From NCBI RefSeq assembly GCF_016862375.1, contig NZ_BOMV01000009.1:1-52444 (forward strand): a stretch of DNA of 52,444 bases, read 5' to 3'. Below are positions 33,320-41,745 of this stretch, one piece after another. Origin of the DNA: Paractinoplanes rishiriensis (GTDB lineage Bacteria; Actinomycetota; Actinomycetes; Mycobacteriales; Micromonosporaceae). Under the pieces are notes generated by a model. It was not told where the DNA came from. It saw only the letters and a program-made list of their open reading frames with translations, and did not search any database. The position numbers and the translations under genes were made by a program. How positions within the stretch are numbered: the stretch's first letter is position 1; the number at the start of each line of letters is the position of its first letter.

Positions 33320-34485
33320 AGTGTCCTCCGGATGTCGGCGCGCTGCACGGTCCAGTGGCGGGCCTGATCGGTGAGCGTGATCCCGAGGCCGGGCCGGTCG
33401 GACAGGTGCATGCGGCCGTCGCGGATCTCGAGGCGCTCCTCGAACAGCGGGTGCAGCCAGTCGAAGTGTTCTACCCACGGCTCGTGCGGGTATGCGGCCG
33501 CGAGGTGCAGGTGGATCTCCATGGCGAAGTGCGGGGCGAGCGTGAGGTGCTCCTGCTCGGCCAGCGCGGCGAGACGCAGGAACTGGGTGATGCCGCCGAT
33601 CCGGGGCGCGTCCGGCTGCAGCACGTCGGCGGCACCGTGCCGGATCAGCTCCCGGTGTTCGGCCACGCTGGTCAGCATCTCACCGGTGGCGACCGCGGTG
33701 TCCAGCGTAGCGGCGAGCCGGGCGTGTCCCGCGCAGTCGTACGCGTCCAGCGGCTCCTCGATCCACACCAGCCCGAACTCGTCCAGGGCCCGGCAGACCC
33801 GGCGCGCGGTGGGCCGGTCCCACTGTTGGTTGGCGTCGACCATCAGCGGCGTGTCGCCGAGCGCCTCGCGGACCTTGCCGACCCGCACCAGATCCACCCC
33901 CGGCTCGGGATGTCCCACCTTGATCTTGATGCCACCGATGCCGGCCGCCAGGTTGCGCCCGGCGTTCTCCAGGATCTGCTCGACCGGCTCGTGCAGGAAG
34001 CCGCCGGACGTGTCGTAGCAGCGCACCGAGTCGCGGTGGGCGCCGAGCAGCTTGGCCAGCGGCAGCCCGGCCCGTTTCGCCTTGAGATCCCAGAGCGCCA
34101 CGTCGACCGCCGCGATCGCCTGGGTGGCGGCGCCGCTGCGGCCCACCGAGGCACCGGCCCAGACGAGCTTGGTCCAGAGCCGGCCGATGTCGCTCGGGTC
34201 CTCGCCGATCAGCTCCGGCGCCACCTCGGCGGCGTGCGCGAACTGCGCCGGACCGCCGGCCCGCTTCGAGTAGCCGAAGCCGATGCCCTGGTGGCCGTCC
34301 GCGGTGCCGATCTCGGCGAACAGGAACGCCACCTCGGTCATCGGCCGCTGCCGGCCGGTGAGCACCTTGGCGTCGCTGATCGCGGCGGCCAGCGGCAGCG
34401 TGATCGAAGACAGCGTGACGCGCTCGATCCGGTCGCCGGTCGCGGTCGCATCAGAGCCGGTCGCGGTCGCATCAGAGCCAGTCAC
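33316..34485 (-). CDS. Mandelate racemase/enolase family sugar-acid dehydratase (L-talarate/galactarate type)
   Basis: 389 residues. The enolase-superfamily residues are present: KxK in GGIKIKVG (K187/K189), metal ligands D217 (MVDANQQW), E243/E244 (WIEEPLD) and E269 (GEM), and catalytic H319 (APHFAMEIH). [13 protein letters not shown] and [10 protein letters not shown] fit the talarate/galactarate dehydratase subgroup. Dehydration of galactarate gives the keto-deoxy acid used by KdgD. GTG 34485 overlaps the gudD stop (GTGA). The first 17 residues ([17 protein letters not shown]) come from a 21-bp tandem repeat and are not part of the fold; the GTG after RIER is an alternative start. Confidence 0.85.
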   Translation of the reverse strand: MTGSDATATGSDATATGDRIERVTLSSITLPLAAAISDAKVLTGRQRPMTEVAFLFAEIGTADGHQGIGFGYSKRAGGPAQFAHAAEVAPELIGEDPSDIGRLWTKLVWAGASVGRSGAATQAIAAVDVALWDLKAKRAGLPLAKLLGAHRDSVRCYDTSGGFLHEPVEQILENAGRNLAAGIGGIKIKVGHPEPGVDLVRVGKVREALGDTPLMVDANQQWDRPTARRVCRALDEFGLVWIEEPLDAYDCAGHARLAATLDTAVATGEMLTSVAEHRELIRHGAADVLQPDAPRIGGITQFLRLAALAEQEHLTLAPHFAMEIHLHLAAAYPHEPWVEHFDWLHPLFEERLEIRDGRMHLSDRPGLGITLTDQARHWTVQRADIRRTL

Positions 34486-34503
34486 GGCCGCATCAGCGCC
34501 GGT
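34441..34503 (-). repeat. Three 21-bp tandem repeats across the gudD / dehydratase junction
   Basis: Units 34483-34503, 34462-34482 and 34441-34461 (minus strand) each read AC(C/T)GGC(T/G)CTGATGCG with small changes and encode [14 protein letters not shown] and TGSDATA. The GTGA stop/start overlap lies inside the first unit. Confidence 0.85.
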
Positions 34504-35807
34504 CGCTTCGGGTCGAACCGCCAGCCGGGCAGAATGTATTGCATGGCGGCGGCGTCGTCGCGGGCGCCGAGCCCGTTTTCGCGGTAGAGCTCGTGCGCGG
34601 CGGCCAGTGCGTCCCGGTCGATCTCGACGCCGAGCCCCGGCCCGTCCGGCACCGCGACGTGGCCGTCCCGGATCTGCGGCGGCTGCCGGGTGAGTGCCTG
34701 GCCGTCCTGCCAGATCCAGTGCGTGTCGAGAGCCGTGATCTGCCCGGGTGCGGCGGCGCCGACGTGGGTGAACATCGCGAGCGAGATGTCGAAGTGGTTG
34801 TTGGAGTGCGAGCCCCAGGTCAGCCCGAAGTCGTGGCACAGCTGGGCGACCCGGACCGCGCCGCGCATGGTCCAGAAGTGCGGGTCGGCCAGCGGGATGT
34901 CGACGGCGTGACTGCGGACCGCGTGGGCCAGTTCGCGCCAGTCACAGGCGATCATGTTGGTCGCCGTGGGCAGCCCGGTGAGCCGGCGGAACTCGGCCAT
35001 CGTCTCCCGGCCGGAGAGGCCGGCCTCGGCGCCGACCGGGTCTTCGGCGTACGCGAGCACGCCGCGCAGGTCGCGGCAGAGCGCGACCGCCTCGGACAGC
35101 AGCCAGCCGCCGTTCGGGTCGAGGGTGATCCGCGCGTCCGGGAACCGGGCGGCCAGCGCGCGCACCGCGGCGACCTCCTGCGCGCCGGCGAACACGCCGC
35201 CCTTGAGCTTGAAGTCGGCGAACCCGTAGCGCTGCCGGGCCGCCTCGGCGAGCGCCACCACGGCCGCCGGGGTGAGGGCGGGCTCGCGGCGCAGCCGTTC
35301 CCAGTCGTCGCGCGGCTGCGGCTCGGCCCGGTACGGCAGATCGGTGGCCCGGCGGTCGCCGACGTAGAACAGGTAGCCGAGCACCGGCACGGCGTCGCGC
35401 TGCCTGCCGTCGCCGAGCAACTCCGCCACCGGCACGCCGAGGTGCCGGCCGAGCAGGTCGAGCAGCGCCGACTCGAGCCCGGTCAGCGCGTGCACGGTGA
35501 CCCGCTGGTCGAACGTCTGCAGGCCCCGCCCGCCGGCGTCCAGGCCGGCGAACGGCGCGGCCGCGTCCCGGAGCGCCCCGGCGAACGACGCGATCGACCG
35601 GCCGACCAGCCGCTCGCCCATCTGCTCGGCGGTGCGCCGGATCGGCTCGCCGCCGGGCACCTCGCCCAGCCCGGTCGCGCCCGAACTGTCGGTGACCAGC
35701 ACGACGGTGCGGGTGAAGAACGGCGCGTGCGCGCCGCTGAGGTTGAGCAGCATGCTGTCGTGGCCGGCCACCGGCACGACCTCGACCCGCGCGACCGTGG
35801 GCGTCAC
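34482..35807 (-). CDS. gudD: D-glucarate dehydratase
   Basis: 441-residue enolase-superfamily enzyme converting D-glucarate to 5-keto-4-deoxyglucarate. The start matches GlucD proteins ([24 protein letters not shown]). Other landmarks are [18 protein letters not shown] (KxK), ITLDPNGGW (Asp), [16 protein letters not shown] and the catalytic His in [10 protein letters not shown]. The tail [17 protein letters not shown] is diagnostic for the family. GTG 35807 overlaps the kdgD stop (GTGA). Confidence 0.95.
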   Translation of the reverse strand: MTPTVARVEVVPVAGHDSMLLNLSGAHAPFFTRTVVLVTDSSGATGLGEVPGGEPIRRTAEQMGERLVGRSIASFAGALRDAAAPFAGLDAGGRGLQTFDQRVTVHALTGLESALLDLLGRHLGVPVAELLGDGRQRDAVPVLGYLFYVGDRRATDLPYRAEPQPRDDWERLRREPALTPAAVVALAEAARQRYGFADFKLKGGVFAGAQEVAAVRALAARFPDARITLDPNGGWLLSEAVALCRDLRGVLAYAEDPVGAEAGLSGRETMAEFRRLTGLPTATNMIACDWRELAHAVRSHAVDIPLADPHFWTMRGAVRVAQLCHDFGLTWGSHSNNHFDISLAMFTHVGAAAPGQITALDTHWIWQDGQALTRQPPQIRDGHVAVPDGPGLGVEIDRDALAAAHELYRENGLGARDDAAAMQYILPGWRFDPKRPALMRP

Positions 35808-36730
35808 CGCTCACCCTCACCCACCTTCGCGATCAGCGCCGCCAGTTCGGTCTGCTCGGCCGGGGTCAGGTCGGTCAGCGGCGGCCGCACCCGGCCACCG
35901 TTGCGGCCGACCGCGGTGAGCCCGGCCTTGATGATCGAGACCGCGTAGCCCCGGGACCGGTCCCGGATGTCCAGGTAGGGGATCACGAAGTCGTTGAGCA
36001 GGTCGTACACCGTGGCGCGGTCCTGTGCCCGTACGGCGGCGAAGAAACGCAGCGCGAACCCGGGGAGGAAGTTGTAGAGCGCCGACGAATAGGTGTTGAC
36101 CCCCAGTTGCAGCAGCGGCAGCGCGAACGTCTCGGCGGTCGGCAACCCGCCGATGTAGATGAGCCGCTCGCCGACCCGGGCGTAGGTGCGGGTCATCCGC
36201 TCGATGTCGCCGACGCCGTCCTTGAGGCCGATCAGATTCGGGCAGCGGTCGCAGAGGGCCGCCACCGTGGTGTCGGCGAAGACCGCGTTGCCCCGGCTGT
36301 AGACGATCACGCCGAGCTCGGTGGCCCGGCAGATCGCGGCCACGTGCTCGGCGAGCCCGGCCTGGCTGGCCTCAGTGAGGTAGGGCGGCATCAGCAGGAT
36401 GCCGTTGGCGCCGGCGTCCTGCGCGGCCCGGGCCTGGGCGACCGCCTGAGCGGTGCCACCCGTCGCGGGTGCTACCACCGGGACCAGGTGGGCCGCCTCG
36501 CTCACCGCCGCGCGTACCACCTGATCTGTCTCGGCCGGGGTGAGCGAGAAACCCTCGCCGGTGCCACCCGCGGCGAACAGGCCGGACACTCCGAGCCCCG
36601 CCTGCCAGGCCAGGTGTTCGCGGTAGCGGGCCTCGTCGAACCGCAGGTCGTCGTCGAAGTGGGTGACCGGGAACGACAGCAGGCCTGCCGGCAGCCGAGC
36701 GGCGAGTTCGGCGGGGGGCATCAACGACAT
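35804..36730 (-). CDS. kdgD: 5-dehydro-4-deoxyglucarate dehydratase
   Basis: 308-residue member of the DHDPS/NAL class I aldolase-like family. It dehydrates and decarboxylates 5-keto-4-deoxyglucarate to 2-oxoglutarate semialdehyde. Visible features are [33 protein letters not shown] (GxxGE), VIVYSRGN and the Schiff-base Lys in [14 protein letters not shown] 36730 is preferred over 36721. No good ribosome site precedes it, but a promoter-like block ends about at the ATG, which suggests a leaderless transcript. It is 43 bp from lysR. Confidence 0.94.
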   Translation of the reverse strand: MSLMPPAELAARLPAGLLSFPVTHFDDDLRFDEARYREHLAWQAGLGVSGLFAAGGTGEGFSLTPAETDQVVRAAVSEAAHLVPVVAPATGGTAQAVAQARAAQDAGANGILLMPPYLTEASQAGLAEHVAAICRATELGVIVYSRGNAVFADTTVAALCDRCPNLIGLKDGVGDIERMTRTYARVGERLIYIGGLPTAETFALPLLQLGVNTYSSALYNFLPGFALRFFAAVRAQDRATVYDLLNDFVIPYLDIRDRSRGYAVSIIKAGLTAVGRNGGRVRPPLTDLTPAEQTELAALIAKVGEGER

Positions 36731-36736
36731 GCCGCC

Positions 36737-36792
36737 ACGGTAGGGAGGATCGACGATGCCTGTCCAAGAGTGTTTACGTATCGTGTGATACC
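36737..36792 (-). promoter_or_regulatory. LysR-type operator and promoter of kdgD (copy 1 of a 37-bp block)
   Basis: The minus-strand block 36792-36756 starts GGTATCACACGATAC (near-palindrome GTATC-N4-GATAC) and ends TTGGACAGGCAT. It matches 37771-37807 at 27 of 37 positions in the same orientation relative to its target gene. TTGGACA, 18 nt, then TACCGT (36742-36737) is a good -35/-10 pair, placing +1 at about the kdgD ATG. It overlaps the lysR stop. Confidence 0.65.
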
Positions 36793-37673
36793 TCGAAGGC
36801 ATCGAGTGCCCGCAGCACCTGGCGCAGCGCCGGGTTGGGGTTGTGCCGGGTCCACAGCAGGTGCAGCTCGACCGGCTCGGGCACCGGCGTCGCGAGCCGG
36901 ACGTAGGCGACGCCCGGGACGCCGAGCCGGACGGCCGACGCGGGCACGAAGGCGATCCCCCGGCCGGCCGCGACCAGCCACAGCATGGTGACGATCTGGC
37001 TGACGCTGTGCGTGACGCTCTCCTGCGCCACCGGGACCATGCTGACCACCAGGTCGTAGAAGTACTTCGCGCGGTGCTGCGAATGCAGGATCAGGGCCTC
37101 GCCGGCCAGGTCGGCGGGTTGCGCCGGGCGGCGCAGTGCGGTCAGCGGATGTCTTTCCGGTACGGCGAGCAGCAGCGCCTCCCGGACCAGCGGGCGCGAC
37201 TCGTACGTGGTCGGGTCGAACGGCGGCCGGGCCAGTCCCAGGTCGAGTTCGTCGGCGTCGAGCGCGGCCACCTGTTCCCGGGTGACCATCTCGAACAGGT
37301 CGACGTAGACCTCGGGCAGGTCCCGGCCGACCCGGTTGAGCAACTCGCCGAGCACCGCGAAGGTGGAGCCCGCGGTGAAGCCGAGCCGCACCACGCCGCG
37401 GGTGCCCGACGAGACCCGGCGAGCCAGGCCGGGCGCCGCGTCGATGAGCGCCAGTACCCGGCGGGCCTCGGCCAGGAACGCCGCGCCGGCCGGGGTGAGC
37501 GAGACGCTGCGGTTGTCCCGGTCGAGCAGGTGCGCGCCGACCGCGGCCTCGAGCTTCTGGATCTGCCGGCTCAGCGGCGGCTGGGTCATCCGCAGGCGCG
37601 CCGCGGCCCGCCCGAAGTGCAGCTCCTCGGCCACCGCCACGAGGCAGCGAAGTTGATCGAGGGTGTAGCTCAT
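36774..37673 (-). CDS. LysR-family transcriptional regulator of the aldarate genes
   Basis: 299 residues. N-terminal winged HTH ([20 protein letters not shown]), linker helix and a C-terminal periplasmic-binding-like effector domain ([48 protein letters not shown]). It sits first in the catabolic operon and divergent from tctC, the standard position for a LysR activator sensing the substrate, here probably glucarate, galactarate or an intermediate. Its ATG overlaps the stop of the 30-codon ORF (ATGA). Confidence 0.9.
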   Translation of the reverse strand: MSYTLDQLRCLVAVAEELHFGRAAARLRMTQPPLSRQIQKLEAAVGAHLLDRDNRSVSLTPAGAAFLAEARRVLALIDAAPGLARRVSSGTRGVVRLGFTAGSTFAVLGELLNRVGRDLPEVYVDLFEMVTREQVAALDADELDLGLARPPFDPTTYESRPLVREALLLAVPERHPLTALRRPAQPADLAGEALILHSQHRAKYFYDLVVSMVPVAQESVTHSVSQIVTMLWLVAAGRGIAFVPASAVRLGVPGVAYVRLATPVPEPVELHLLWTRHNPNPALRQVLRALDAFEVSHDT

Positions 37674-37762
37674 GCTGAGCCCTCCTTAGGCATGCCCTCC
37701 TGGCCCTCGCCTGCGGCGCCGTCCGGCGGCGCGGCCGGCTGCCGCTCGGTGCAGGCGGTCAT
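37670..37762 (-). CDS. 30-aa conserved small ORF (MTACTER...GMPKEGSA), copy 2
   Basis: Intact 31-codon frame beginning MTACTERQPAAP and ending GMPKEGSA. It has the same length as the ORF at 3984-4076 and differs at only six residues. The stop overlaps the lysR ATG, and AAGGAGGG inside it serves lysR. No ribosome site precedes its own ATG, and the operator at 37771-37807 ends 8 nt upstream, so it may be translated from a leaderless message. A leader or coupling role for lysR is inferred. Confidence 0.7.
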   Translation of the reverse strand: MTACTERQPAAPPDGAAGEGQEGMPKEGSA

Positions 37763-37770
37763 GCTGCAAA

Positions 37771-37834
37771 GGTATCAATCGATGCCACAAGAGAGTTGGA
37801 CAGGCATGAATGGCCGCCTTAGGCTCGCCGCATC
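37771..37834 (+). promoter_or_regulatory. LysR-type operator and tctC promoter (copy 2 of the 37-bp block)
   Basis: 37771-37807 begins GGTATCAATCGATGCC and ends TTGGACAGGCAT, like the kdgD block. TTGGACA (37796-37802), 17 nt, then TAGGCT (37820-37825) forms a promoter for tctC. The same operator lies just upstream of the small ORF and lysR on the other strand, which fits autoregulation. Confidence 0.65.
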
Positions 37835-37874
37835 GGCGGCCGGTGACCGACCTCACATCCCCTAGGAGTGGTCC

Positions 37875-38864
37875 ATGAAGACCAGGCTTTGCGGCGCTGC
37901 CCTCGCGGTGGTGCTGGCCGCCGGCTGTGGCGGCAACCTCGGCAACGACGACGCGCCGGCGGCCGCGGCGAAATTCCCGGCCGGCGCGATCACCATGCTG
38001 GTCGGCCAGGACGCCGGCGGCAGCACCGATCTGATCGGCCGCGCGCTCGCCGACCAGGCCGGCCAGAAGCTGGGCGTACCGGTGACCGTGCAGAACCGGC
38101 CCGGCGCCAACGGCGCGATCGCCGCCAAGGAACTCGCCTCGGCCAAGCCGGACGGCCAGACCGTGATGGTGTTCGTCGGCTCGCTCGCGTACATCACACC
38201 GCTCGCGGTGCCGGCGAGCGAGGCGGTCGACATCAACGACTACGAGGTGGTCACCGGCATCTCCCAGGACGACTACGTGCTGGTCGCCAGCCCCAAGACC
38301 GGCTTCAAGTCGGTCCAGGACATGGTGAACGCCAAGCGCCCGGTCAAATTCGGCACCACTGGCGTCGGCACCGGCAGCCAGCTGTGCTCGCAACTGCTGT
38401 TCGCGGCGGCCGGCATCCAGGCCACCGCGGTGCCGTTCGACGGGGGAGCGCCCACCCTGACCGCGGTGCTCGGCGGCCAGGTCGACGTCGCCGCGGTGCA
38501 ACTCGGCGAGGCGCAGGCCCAGATCACCGCCAAGAAGATCAACCCGATCGTCACGTTCGCGCAGAAGCGGCCCAGCTACCTGCCGGACACCCCGACGGCG
38601 GTCGAGGCCGGCTACAACGCGCCGGTCCAGCAGTCCCGCGCGATCGTGGCGCCCAAGGGCACGCCGCCCGAGGTGGTCGCGGCCCTGCGCGGCGCGTTCC
38701 AGGCCGCCTTCGCCGCCGCGAGCTATCAGGAGTTCAACGCCAAACGGCTGCTCACCCCGAACGAGGTGGACGGCGCGACCGTACTCCAGCAGTGGAACGC
38801 CCACCTGACCACGTACCGGGATCTGGTCGCCAAGAACAACATCACCATGGGGAAGACTGGATGA
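37875..38864 (+). CDS. TctC-type substrate-binding lipoprotein of a tripartite tricarboxylate transporter
   Basis: 329 residues with lipobox LAAGC (Cys18), anchoring the binding protein outside a Gram-positive membrane. TTT substrate-binding signatures: ITMLVGQDAGGSTDLIGRALADQ, VTVQNRPGANGAIAAKELA, GTTGVGTGSQLC and VPFDGGAPTLTAVLGGQVD. AGGAG precedes the ATG. Its position opposite the glucarate operon, with the shared operator, points to aldaric acids as substrate rather than citrate; this is inference. Confidence 0.9.
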   Translation: MKTRLCGAALAVVLAAGCGGNLGNDDAPAAAAKFPAGAITMLVGQDAGGSTDLIGRALADQAGQKLGVPVTVQNRPGANGAIAAKELASAKPDGQTVMVFVGSLAYITPLAVPASEAVDINDYEVVTGISQDDYVLVASPKTGFKSVQDMVNAKRPVKFGTTGVGTGSQLCSQLLFAAAGIQATAVPFDGGAPTLTAVLGGQVDVAAVQLGEAQAQITAKKINPIVTFAQKRPSYLPDTPTAVEAGYNAPVQQSRAIVAPKGTPPEVVAALRGAFQAAFAAASYQEFNAKRLLTPNEVDGATVLQQWNAHLTTYRDLVAKNNITMGKTG

Positions 38865-39316
38865 CCGACGCCCCGCCCGCGGCCGGCCCGGTGACCAACG
38901 TCGTCACCGCGGCCGCGCTGGTGGCCGTCGCGGTCGCGGTGTTCCTGGGTTCGCTGGCGCTGGGTGTGGGTTCACCCGCCCGGCCCGGCCCCGGCACCTG
39001 GCCGCTGCTGGTGAGCGCCGTCCTCGGCGTACTCGGCCTGGCTCTTGCGGGTTTGGCCCGGCGCACCACCGATGCCGAACGCTTCACCCGGCCGGGACTG
39101 CTGGTGCTGGCCGCGGTCGGGGGCATGGTGGTGTTCGTGGCGCTGCTGCCGGTGATCGGCTTCGAGGTCCCGGCGCTGCTGGTCGCCTTCGCCTGGATGC
39201 GATTCCTGGGCGGCGAGTCGTGGCTCACCGCGGGCGTCGTCAGCCTCGCCACGGTCGCCGTCTTCTACCTGCTGTTCGTGGGCCTGCTGTCGGTGCCCAT
39301 CCCGCACCTGTTCTGA
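38861..39316 (+). CDS. TctB-type small membrane subunit
   Basis: 151 residues with four transmembrane helices in the TctB pattern: AALVAVAVAVFLGSLALGVGSPARPGPGTWPLL, VSAVLGVLGLALAGL, VLAAVGGMVVFVALLPVIGFEVPALL and VVSLATVAVFYLLFVGLLSV. PxxPGPGTxP is the usual TctB loop. ATG overlaps the tctC stop (ATGA). Confidence 0.87.
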   Translation: MTDAPPAAGPVTNVVTAAALVAVAVAVFLGSLALGVGSPARPGPGTWPLLVSAVLGVLGLALAGLARRTTDAERFTRPGLLVLAAVGGMVVFVALLPVIGFEVPALLVAFAWMRFLGGESWLTAGVVSLATVAVFYLLFVGLLSVPIPHLF

Positions 39317-39326
39317 AGGGGTCCCG

Positions 39327-40847
39327 ATGGATGCGGTGCTGAGCGGCTTCGCCGTGCTGCTGGAGCCGGAGAACCTGCTCTACTGCCTGCTCGGCGTGGT
39401 CATCGGCATGCTGATCGGGGTGCTGCCCGGCCTCGGCCCGGCCGCCACGATCGCCATCCTGCTGCCGCTCACGTTCGCGCTCGAGCCGGTCACCGCGATC
39501 ATCATGCTGGCCGGGATCTTCTACGGCGCGCAGTACGGCGGCACCATCACCTCGGTGCTGCTGCGGCTGCCCGGGGAGGCGTCCTCGGTGGTCACCGTCT
39601 TCGACGGCCACGCGCTGGCCCGGCAGGGCCGGGCCGGCACCGCGCTGGGCATCGCCGCGATCGGCTCGTTCGTCGGCGGGACGCTGTCCGTGGTGGCGCT
39701 GTCGCTGGTGGCGCCGTTCGTGGCCGGGTTCGCACTGGACTTCGGGCCGCCCGAGTACACCGCCCTGGCCCTGCTCGGCATCCTGCTGGTGGCCACCGTC
39801 GGCAGCGGCGGCCGGATCAAGGCGCTGGCTGCGGCCTGCGTCGGGTTGCTGCTGGCCACGGTCGGCCGGGACGGCTTCACTGGCGCCGAACGCTTCACCT
39901 TCGAGAGCCTCTCGCTGGCCGACGGCCTGGATTTCGTGCCGATCGCGATGGGCCTGTTCGGCCTGGGCGAGATTCTGCACAGCCTGGAGGAGCGGCACCG
40001 GGCCGTGACCGCCCCGCCGAAGGTGGCCGGCGTCTGGCCCGCCCGGTCCGACCTGCGGCAGTCGGGCGGCGCGATCGGCCGCGGCTCGGTGATCGGCTTC
40101 GTGCTGGGCGTGCTGCCCGGCGGCGGCGCGGTGCTGGCGTCGCTGGCCGCCTACGCGGTGGAGAAGCGCCGTTCCCGCACCCCCGAGCGTTTCGGCCGGG
40201 GTGCCGTGGAGGGCGTGGCCGCCCCGGAGAGCGCCAACAACGCCGCCGCCACCTCGTCGTTCATCCCGCTGCTCACGCTCGGCATCCCGGCGAACGCCAC
40301 CATGGCAGTGATCTTCGGCGCGCTCCTGATCCAGGGCGTGACCCCCGGCCCGCAGCTGGTCACCGAAAATCCCGAGCTGTTCTGGGGCGTCATCAACTCG
40401 ATGTACCTGGGCAACGTCCTGCTCCTGATCATGAGCCTCCCGCTGGTCGGGCTGTTCGTCAAAATCCTGCGGGTACGCCCGGCGATCCTGGCCCCGATCA
40501 CCGTGCTGATCACGCTGATCGGCGCGTACACGGTCAACAACAGCACCTTCGACATCGCCCTGGTGGTCGCGTTCGGCGTGCTGGGTTACCTGATGAAGAA
40601 GCTCGGCTTCGAACCCGGCCCGCTGGTGCTGGCGTTCGTGCTGGGCTCGCTGCTGGAGAGTTCGCTGCGCCGCTCGCTGCTGCTGTTCGACGGCAACCCG
40701 GTGGAGTTCTTCGGCCGCCCCATCTCGGGCACCCTGCTGGTCCTGTTCGTCGCGGTGCTGGCCTGGCCGGCGGCGCGCGCGGTGCGGCGCCGCCGGCAGC
40801 CGGCTCCGGACGCCGCCGATCAGCCGGTCACGCGGGTCGGCAGCTGA
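39327..40847 (+). CDS. TctA-type large membrane subunit
   Basis: 506 residues with about eleven or twelve transmembrane helices. Signatures: GVLPGLGPAATIAILLPLTF, GAQYGGTITSVLLRLPGEASSVVT, GFVLGVLPGGGAVLASLAAYAVEKR, and ESANNAAATSSFIPLLTLGIPANATMAVIFGALL. It forms the sodium- or proton-coupled channel of the TTT transporter. It lies 10 bp after tctB. Its last 20 bp overlap the frame of the decayed SGNH-CBM2 gene on the other strand. Confidence 0.92.
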   Translation: MDAVLSGFAVLLEPENLLYCLLGVVIGMLIGVLPGLGPAATIAILLPLTFALEPVTAIIMLAGIFYGAQYGGTITSVLLRLPGEASSVVTVFDGHALARQGRAGTALGIAAIGSFVGGTLSVVALSLVAPFVAGFALDFGPPEYTALALLGILLVATVGSGGRIKALAAACVGLLLATVGRDGFTGAERFTFESLSLADGLDFVPIAMGLFGLGEILHSLEERHRAVTAPPKVAGVWPARSDLRQSGGAIGRGSVIGFVLGVLPGGGAVLASLAAYAVEKRRSRTPERFGRGAVEGVAAPESANNAAATSSFIPLLTLGIPANATMAVIFGALLIQGVTPGPQLVTENPELFWGVINSMYLGNVLLLIMSLPLVGLFVKILRVRPAILAPITVLITLIGAYTVNNSTFDIALVVAFGVLGYLMKKLGFEPGPLVLAFVLGSLLESSLRRSLLLFDGNPVEFFGRPISGTLLVLFVAVLAWPAARAVRRRRQPAPDAADQPVTRVGS

Positions 40848-41587
40848 TCGCCGGCCAGTTCCGGTTGCCGCCGTGCAGGACGGTGAAGCCGAACGAATTG
40901 CCGCTGCCGTCCGGGCGCGCGGTGAGCGTCCGGTTGTTGTCGGTGAGGGTGACGGCGGCGCTCCAGCTGTTCTGGAACGTCTGCGGCGCGGTGGCGTTGA
41001 CGGTGACCACCCAGGCGGTGGTGCCGGTGCCGGTGACGGTGAGGTTGAAGCGGTCACTCCACTGGTTGCCCGGGGTGTAGGTGGTCGTGCAGGCACCGCC
41101 GGTCGGCGGGGCGGACACGTCGCCGAGGCTGCCGGGAACCGCCTGCAGGCGCGGGACCAGACGTCGGCCATCTTGCGGTAGCCGCCGGCGTTCGGGTGCA
41201 CGCCGTCGGCGAGGTCGCTCAGCGTCAGCGCGCCATACATGTCGACCAGGTGGACGGGTCTGCCGGCGCCGGCCTTGGCGGCGACGATGCCGGGCAGCGC
41301 CGCGTTGAACGCGCACCTGGGTCTCCGCGCCGGACAGCGGAACGATGGTGGCTACGAAGACTCCCGCGACGGGCGCGGTATTGGTGATCTTGTCGATCAG
41401 CGCCGACAACCGGGTGGTGGCGCCGCTCGCGCCGGCGAACATGTCGTTGGTGCCGATGTGCAGCAGGACGGTGCGCGGGGACGCGGGTACCGTCGTTGGA
41501 CTCGGCGCCGGTCGCCACCGGCGCGAGGGCCAGGACGGAGAACGCCACGGCGGCGAAAGTCACGCCGAGAGACAGCAGTTTGCGCAT
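40828..41587 (-). pseudogene. Decayed secreted SGNH hydrolase-CBM2 gene
   Basis: Reading leftward, a signal peptide (MRKLLSLGVTFAAVAFSVLALAPVATGAESNDG) is split here only by description, and is followed in another frame by VLLHIGTNDMFAGASGATTRLSALID, by a third frame with FNAALPGIVAAKAGAGRPVH and LADGVHPNAGGYRKMADVW, and then by the CBM2 end CTTTYTPGNQWSDRFNLTV to NWPAISC. There are at least three frame changes (near 41490, 41310 and 41165). The SGNH block with the nucleophile Ser (GDS) is missing between signal peptide and GTND. The product would have been a cellulose- or xylan-bound carbohydrate esterase. No single frame can give it now. Confidence 0.82.
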
Positions 41588-41745
41588 GTCTTTTGTTCCT
41601 TTCCGGAGAATGGGTCGGAATTGGCCGGCGCAAAGACGAATTCACGGCGATCGGCGCACCGCGGTGAATTCGCGGCGCGGCCGTGCCCCACTTCGAAAAC
41701 AGTGGCAAGTCTCGATGGAAACGGTTCGGCTTGGCAAGCGCGCGG
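41588..41745. other. Gap between the pseudogene and the LacI-type regulator gene
   Basis: Contains an inverted repeat GAATTCAC / GTGAATTC (41638-41645 and 41664-41671) with an 18-nt spacer. It may be an operator or weak hairpin of the old esterase promoter. Nothing else was recognised. Confidence 0.35.
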
